Below are positions 50,401 to 59,400 of a stretch of 64,000 bases of DNA, in pieces (the first letter of the stretch is position 1; the number at the start of each line of letters is the position of its first letter). Origin of the DNA: Tubiluchus corallicola (taxonomy: Eukaryota > Priapulida > Priapulimorpha > Priapulimorphida > Tubiluchidae); the NCBI GenBank assembly GCA_030141605.1, contig JAQGDQ010000220.1, forward strand, positions 227,786 through 291,785, read 5' to 3'. The translations under genes were made by a program, and so were the position numbers. The notes below the pieces were generated by a model. That model did no database searches and was not told where the DNA came from. It saw only the letters and a list, made by a program, of their open reading frames with translations.

Positions 50401-53400
50401 AAGTTAGAGAATTTTGACTAAATGACTTCCAAAAGCCAAACTGTGCCAATAACAATAACACAATTGCACTAGAATGTAAAAAACTATGAAACGAACCTGC
50501 AGCAGTTTTGTCACAAAAAAATGACAAAAAATATGTGTGCTTGCACAGCAAAAATATCTGCAAATCGGCATATAATATTTTTTAGTTGTTCACATATCCC
50601 AAATCTCTATTTCATGAGGATCATTTTAATAACAAGTTCATCGTTCTACATTATTTCTAAGCTGAGATAATCGAGATTGAAGATGAGGTGCACGCTGCAC
50701 ACAGTGAAAAATGTAACTTCGAGAAAATCTGGGCCTGACAACAGAAAAAACCGCAAACAAAATGACAGCTGCCACGAGCTATTATCGGAGTTTGAAAATA
50801 CAAGTTTTTGACAAACATTTTACTGGTTTTTAAGCAGAGAAGTGGGTAAGGAGTTACAAAATTAAATTTTTAGTACCTTCTAAACAATTTACTGACGTTT
50901 TGTTACTAGAACAGAAAAGTCCAATATATTTAGCACTCGTTTTTGTGAAAAACAAAAAATTGTTATGTGACCTAACCTTTGATGCATTTTACTTTGAAGC
51001 ACAATAATGCAGAACTTTTTAACTATGCTGACTTATGGACAGTTTTGGTTTGCAAGCACACATACCAGTTCAACATCTAATCGAGAATGTAAATTATAGA
51101 TATTAAACAATATAAAAATTTTTTTGTTTTCAATTGAATATTGTTAATATAAAAATAATTTTGGATATAGACACTTTACTCATACCTTAGTGACTGTCAC
51201 CAATACTGATAATTATAAAGAAAATATATAGTTTAGTGTGATGCCTGGCTTGTTAGGGTGAGCATTCAGAAACCTGCTGTTTCCGGGCCATTGCACTTCA
51301 GCTCCAAATTTACTGCTAATTTAGAACCACAGTACTAATTACCGTTGCTGCTATCTGAATTGTTTCGCTGAAAATGCTGTAAGCTCCTCTGTGTAAACTC
51401 GTCAATATTAGCGTTCTCGGTCAACTCGACATCGGGAAGAAGCAGCTTCTTTTCTACGTCAACCACAGTATCCATGGTGATCTTGGTGAGTACAGCAGTT
51501 GAAGATGTGACCGGACGTAAGACTCCTAAATGAGGCAACAGGGAATGCTCCGCAAGGTTAAATTCGACAACCTGTACATAGTGGAGAAATTTCACTACAG
51601 CAGCAGCTACCATGTCTTTTTAAAGATGGTATATAATGAATTTCCGCAACTCGAAAACTCACTTTGAAATTTTAAAGTGTTTCTCAAACATGCAACACTC
51701 TGAAACTAGTTGCTACAGCCATTAAATCCAATTTTTTTAAAACATCAGTTCAAAATTGGGCAATCTCTCCTTTTAACTGTTATATATATTTTTGAGGAGA
51801 GATATGAATAAACAAAAAACATAAATCTTATAAAAGAAATTTTTGGTCATTCAAATACACTGCTCAAATTCACTGACTACTTAAATTTGGTGGTATCAAT
51901 TGATTAAAAGCTGGCATGTAGTTAATCTCAAGGCCATAGCCGTTCTTAAGTTACGGGGAGCAAGCACATAAAAAAGTGCCGTGACCACACCAAACAATTT
52001 TTAAGGTATTGATTATACATTTTAATTTTGTGTTTAAAATTAAAACGCAATAAAAAGCTTTACAGTAAGCTCTTAAATCTCAAAAGATAATAAACACGTG
52101 TTATTTAGTTATTTTAATTTTAAATGTAAAATGAAAACAAAAGGAAGCATCGTGAAAAATGTATCATGAAAGAACTACAACAGTCTCTTTCGTCTAGGCT
52201 TCACTCTAGCAAAGTAATCTATAACTTTATTATAATCAACCTCAGTATGCAGCTCTCTTTCAATGGAGAGTAAAGCTAACTCGGACAATCTACCCTCGCT
52301 CATTGTAGAAAGAAGGGAGGACTTTATCTGTTTTAGCCGACTAAAGGATTGTTCAGCAACCGCACAAGTGAACTAAATTGTTTAAAAGGCGCCAATTCTG
52401 AAAAAATGTGCCAGGGGTGGTTGCTCTCCTTCTTCTCCATTAGCTACACCACTGGTTAATCTGCATGTTTGTAACAAACTGACAGTCTACCATGCAGGCT
52501 GATGCAGCATATTAGTTGTCAGTAACTGGCTGTAGGCCTGCCAGACGAAGAGAAATTAGCATCTTTCTTGTGAAATCAATCATATTATGTACATCACGCA
52601 CTCATAAAAAAACGGTAAGCAGAAGCAGTTAATACTCGATAGTAACTATTAAATAGGCTGAGTAAGCAGCAATAAGCCTTTCCACAGTTTCATTGTGTGC
52701 ATGCGCACTTGCTGTAGGTCAAAGGTTAAGTGTGCCCCAGCAACATGTCTTAACTATAACCATCACGTGACATGTGGGTAAAGTTCAGTGACTTCAGTTG
52801 TTTTACGTGGACTTTAATAAATTATGCGTTATTCTATGCGTATAGTCATTTACTAGCAGGATCTTGCTTGGGAAAAAGAAAAAATGAATTTGGTAAGGTT
52901 TTAGCTAGCTGTTAAAACTGTTACTGTTACAGTAGCATGGGCTGCAAGGCATTGTCAAGTGTGCACAAATGCGCTCTCCGGTACTCTTAATCTTCGACCT
53001 TTTCGTGATCATCATCATGGAACTGTGAAGACTTATTAAAGTAAAACAGATATGTATACACAGTATACCAAGAAAACAGCTTTAAAATGAGGAAATCGCC
53101 TGCTCACCAGGAGTTCTCCCTGATGACTGAGCTGCAGAAATGACTCCCGGAAGCTGTCCCGTGGATTTCTTATGGTACAACACCAGCTGTGATTGTCATC
53201 CAGACTACACAGTGGAACACACTTGCTTGAAAGGACACCCCTGTGGTGTAGAATCACGTTGGTGTCTGCCGAATTTTTGGTTCCTCCATGGACTGACGTC
53301 AGCTGTAAGGTACACACGGGCGTTCCTGAAAATAGATTTACTTGTAAATTACAGGCCTGCTGATGTGAGCATTGACCAAGAACGAAAGCAATGACCAGTA

Positions 53401-56400
53401 AAACAGCAAAAAAAATGCATCACAAGTTAATCGTGTTTTTCTTTTGGTGTTAGACTTATAAGCAGTACTTTTCTTTACAAACGAAAATATCGTCTAAAAT
53501 AAAAATGTGTCAGCTATATACTGCAATTTTTGATGTTCCATTAGTTAGGAGCCTACAAATAAAAACTTTTGATCAAAGCTTAGAGATGTAGAACACATTT
53601 CAACTGCTAGAAATGTCTTTCACTACTGCAGTAGTCAACGCTCAATAAAACCATCAAGGGTCCAGCAATAAGTGGTCTTAACAAATAACGGTTTTACTAT
53701 ATGCGATGGCCTGTTGCAAGTGTTTGAATTTCGGAAAGTACAGGACACAAACGCACCCTTAATTAACAGTATATGACAAATAAACACAAGGCAGTCAGCT
53801 TACTCACACCCCTACAGAATAACTCGACTGTACAACAGTGATTTAAGCTAACTCAGCAGGCTAAAATGTACTTTAGGAGCTGTACACGCAGAGTCGGTTA
53901 CGAGGGAACTGTCGACTTTAACTAAGAAGAGGTGAATCATAGAAATGTCTTAAATTTAAACTATGTATCTTAAGAAATAGACAGACTACTAAAAATACTT
54001 TTATTTTTTTCATTTTGCTGTTGCTTTTGCCATTTATTACTGAAAAATGTGGTCTTATTAAACGGCACACTCATTTTATTAACCAAATTTTTTTAACAAT
54101 AGCTTCCAGGGTGGTAATTCTGGACCGTGCCTAAATGGTTCTAAAATGTGACTGGTTTTATTATCCGTGGTTTCATTAAATTGCTAGTACTTTATTGTAG
54201 CTTTCAATCATTTTCACAACAAAAGACTATAAACAGAAACGATCCTGTAATCTTTTACAACTTCAGTAATATTTGCTAACCAACAAAAAGCTTTTGGATT
54301 CCTTTATTACACTTTATTTGAAAGTCAACTTCCAGTACACCACCAGATTACCATTACAAAAAGTGGCAAACAGCATACAGAAAAGTCATTATATTATTAG
54401 TCCTGTTGAAGGTGGCTCGCAATGTCGAAAGGAAATCAAATAACAATTTACCATCTACCTCAGTACTTTTATCAAATCAGTTGTATAAAAAACGTCATTC
54501 AAGAAAACCGAAGTTGTGACGCAAATGCGTTATGGTTGGTAAAATTACACAATCTTGCTCAAAGAGAGTAAAAATGATGAAATCTTGATGATCAAACAGT
54601 CAATATCCGAGCAGCGTACATGTAAGGCTGCTTTTGAGGCAAAGTTTCAAAACCACAACAAGAGGCAAACCTCAAAAGCATCTAAAATTGTTAATTTCCT
54701 TTAGTTTTCTATTGAAGATTAATTAATACATTGTAAGTGCAAACTGAACTGATTTTTAAACTGTGCAAAAGTAAAAACAACCACAACAGTTATTGACCAA
54801 TAAAGAAATGGAAGATGCAAATGTATCAGCTGTCGACTACATCGAAGAAGTGCGCAACACTTCGAAAATTTCACAGAACTTGGCAGAACTGATGTTTAAT
54901 AACTTAGCGTTAAGGTCGTATTTGACTGGACTGTATTCAGCGCATTTGATTCTTGGACTCCTCATAGTGTCTGGCAATGCACTAACAATCTTAGCCGTGT
55001 TCACTGCATCCAAACTGGAGAGTTCTATGCTGATGGTGGCCATCGTAGCATTAGGCGATATTCTAATCGGCATGAGCAGATTCTTTAAATTCATTCTCAT
55101 TTCAATCGACACAAATTATGGAATTCTGGCAGATCGAGGACCATGGTGCTGGGCTGGTATGGTGTTCGGTGTGGCCGGTAATCTCATATCTACATATGGA
55201 ATGTTGCTTCTTTCAGTTGACCGGTACATGAAGATTGTCCATCCACACTCGAGCGGAATAAAAGTAAAGCACGTCATCATGGTAGGAATTGCTATCATTA
55301 GTTTTTCTGTTACATACTCACTGATACCAGTTTTTACCACATGGAATGAATTAGGCGAGAAAGGTTACCCAAAAGACATTTTTAAGACAATGTTGTGTTT
55401 ATTGGGACCGGCGGCTAAATCTTCAGCCTTACTGTCAACCTTGCTATTCCTGACGGCCATGCTTTCATCGATTACACTTTACGTCGCCATCTATACGAGA
55501 GTGTGGAAAAGTCAACAGATAAAAGCAAAGATGTCTAAGAGCGGTTCGATGGGTTCTAACAGTAAAGCACTGCAAACGATAATACTTGTCGTAGCCACGT
55601 ATGTGCTCTGCTGGCTGCCTCAGTTAATATACTTAGTATTGGCCGGCAGACGAATCGGGTTGATTTATTTCTGGTATTTGTATCCAATATTAAACTGTAT
55701 ACTCACCTTCAACTCATTAGTTAATCCTCTCATTTATATGATTAGAATACCATCAATTCGTAACCAACTCAAACAAATGTTTTGTAAACGTATGTCTCAG
55801 GTTGGTGTTGAGAATACATAGAAGTAAAGATCTATGGTATGTACCAATAAGGTAGGATAACTGCTAAGCATAACGGCACATTCAGATTAGCGAGTTTTCT
55901 GCCACAAGTATTTTTTCCCTTGATGGCAAACTCGCAAATGTGAAATACTAGGTACTGTTGCGAGTTACTGCTGGCAAGTAATTGCAAACTCTCTGACAGA
56001 TGCTGCTACTTGATTTCCTGTGAATTACTGTCTAGTATGAATGACTTGGTGAGTCACTCTTGACACTTCTCCCAGAAAGCAGAGTAGGGAATGTCAGCTC
56101 ATGCTTACCAACTCGTAGCAAGTTATGCTCTGCATTCGGAACATGCTTGCAAGTCGCTAGCCTGAATTTACCATAATGTTTTGCATTATTTGATAAACAC
56201 ACGTACAATGATGTGGCTAATATGCTTATGAAATGAGATTTTAATTTACACTTTAAACACGTGAGGCAAGTAACTTGTCAACTGGAAGTAACTTGTACAA
56301 GTGTAACAGTAGTCAGCCTCACATGCAAGCAACAACAATGTGTTTGTTAATAAAAGCAACATGTTGTACAGCATTCTTGTAGCAAGCATAGTTAGCAAAG

Positions 56401-59400
56401 GTTAACGTGTTAAAACCAGTTCAGTCTGGGCATCACTACTGTCAAGTTTCCATAGGATGATTATTGTAAAATTAGTCAATAAAGTGCAGTGCAGTACAGA
56501 GTTCTGTTGTTTGTTTTATTTTCTACTGCAAACAAATTTTGTTTATAAAAAGTTTGGCACCACAGCCATCACAACAAAGCCACTATGTGATTATAATAAC
56601 ACAGGGGCAAGGGTCCGAGTGTTCAAAGTGTTTGCTTGGCTAACATGTTGCACAAGTTGTACAGTATGTAAAACTGGTCTGGGCCATTTCTTCTGACATA
56701 ACAATGTGAATATTTTTTCTCCGGGAATTATACAATTTAAAGAAACTCCTGTCTCTTCATTGCCTCACCTCAGAAGATTATTGCTGATAAGGAGACTAGG
56801 TTCTGACTGTCTTCAAAAAATAAATAATATTACCTGCATTAAAAAGGAAAAGCTTATTTCAAGGTTTGCGAAAAATATTAGAAGTATTTAGTAACAAAAA
56901 TGTGACAAGTGCCTCATGTAATTATTAAAATCACTTTAATTTCTCAATCATTTCACACTTGGGGGTCCCATTCTGAAAGCCCGTTCTTCCACCAATGATG
57001 TCATTTATCGGCACACACTATCCACACACACAAAACAACACACTATCAATTTCCGTCAAAATCATAATAAATTTTTGCAAAAAATTTTATGCCTAATTTT
57101 GTGATACTTTTGCCTGAACTTACGAAAAGCTAAGAAATTCACCAGTAACATCACAATTTTCAAGTGAATGGTGGCTACTACAGTACCTGAAAATTGCTGT
57201 ACAGCGTTAGTATGAACAAGCTTTATGGTTGGTCTATAGACAAATTTGTTTGCAAATTTCTTTGTTATATTATTAAGAAGTGATAAGTTTATGTTATAAG
57301 TATAAATGATAACAAAGAAAATAAAACCCAACATGCTAAGTATGGTGACTTGCCATTTTCCTTTAAAAGCTGTATCATAGTTTGTAGTGTGCGGAACAGC
57401 TTGAATAGACTCACAATTGGTAGTAGGAGGGTGCATTTGCTATTTTCGTCAGCAATGCTCAGCCCGCGCGTGTGTGTGGTACTGCATAAGTACACCAGAA
57501 ATATCTTAACCACATAGCTGCTTCCAGAAAAACTACTACTTGAACGTATAGCATTGATCCTTCTGGTGATCCTTACATTATTAGATGGGTAAAGACAGCT
57601 CCTAGTAAAGGAGCACCTAGAACAAATTGTAATAAAATTTTTCTCTTCGGATTTCTGTTAGAACATGGTCTCAGGTACACTCAACAAAAACTAGGCCAAA
57701 ATTGGCTTTGATACTTTTGAGATATATATGCATAAATCCAAGACGGCACAATTTGGCACCTACTGGGGCCAAAAATCAGTTATATCTCCTAAATCATCGA
57801 GCCTAGATGAAAAATATGTATTATCGACAGATAGGAAAGTGCACCCGTGGATTCCAAAAATAGGGTTGTTTTTAATCTGTGGCGTCATGATGATGTCACC
57901 ACACTATTATGACGTAATTAAGAACATCACTGCTTCACTGTTGTTGAAAATGTGAGATTGGAATTGATCTTTCAACATCCGTACTTGCAATAGCATTCAA
58001 AATTAGTTACAGGTTGGCCTAGCATGTCAACATTGCCCATTCACATTATTTCATTGGCATCTAGTGGGTGCCCATGGGTGTCAAAAATGACTGCTTCGCC
58101 TAAACAATTGATCCTAGCGGAAAATGATACTGTAATGACTGATCAGAAAGCGCACCATATGAATCCAGTGTTCCCATTTTTCAATTATGACGTCACAATG
58201 CTGTTGCCATGTCAAGCAAAGCATGATTGCTTTTCATTCTACTTTTGAGTGCTTGGCAGTGGCAACTAGCACAGGGAAGGAAACAGCTCTGCTGTTAGCT
58301 AGGTCCATCATTTTGGCAATGTGTTAAATTACAGCAATGTAATTAAGTAATGTTAAACCTAGTCATTAAATGGATGGGTGACCGCTTCAATACTATTGCA
58401 GTTTCGTTCACCATAATGATTCCAACTTACCCTGGATAATAAAATGTATTCTAGTCCTCCCGAAATTACCTATATTAAGCTTCACAGACAGACTCCACAG
58501 TCAATCAGCAAGCATTAAACTGGGCTACCTGTGGAAAACAGGAAAGTAACAGGAAGTATGCAGGATGTAGCTATCAAAGGATTTCACTGGTGCTTGTGCA
58601 ATTTAGCTAACACGTTTGGAGTTCAGTTTATTGGGAAGCAATGGAATTTTATGGATATCAAACATCAGTAACTGATTAAACTAGTTATCATAAACAAAAA
58701 AATAAGACAGAAAAGCACATTGAGAGTAGTACATAATAACTTACCATCCTCAGCCTGAAGAACTGCAGTAGAAGACATCGGAAGCGATGCTTGCCAAGTT
58801 CGCGAAATATTGCTTATTCTTGTAAAATATCTTTCTGTAAAAATGACGTAAAGGTCAATACTATCTCCTAGCTATTCAAACAATATGTGTATTCCACATT
58901 GTTGAAAAATATTGTTTGTACTATGGATCTTTTTTAGGTCTACAAGTGTAATGTTTGTGGCACTAACCACTTCGTTATGTATCAGTCACGCTCCAAAAAG
59001 AACATCATCGTGTTGATGTACTGCCGTGGTGCAATCTGTTAATTCTTTTAGAAATACGAAATAATCAACTCACAACAACCCTCTCCAGTTAAACAAAATC
59101 ACTTCTGTTACTTGGGAATTAATTCGAATGCACTGTGGAGTTTAAGAACTAACCTACCACCTAATCAAATTGAATACAAACATTAGTACCCTTCCACAGA
59201 GTTTAGGGTTTTATAGCATTGTAAGTATTTCTAAAAATTACTTCAATTTAATGAAACAAATGAAATCTTGGAAACGAAAAACATACCTAATGTTATTCTT
59301 CCAGCACTTTTACACAATTCAGCAAATGCTAAAAGTGAATTGTCTGAGCAAGATAACTTTGATGTAGGTAGAATATGACCATTCAGCATTGTAATTGACG

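Noticed and set aside
54837-55340. Minus-strand frames opposite the GPCR
   Set aside because: They are antisense shadows. The plus strand has all the class A motifs.
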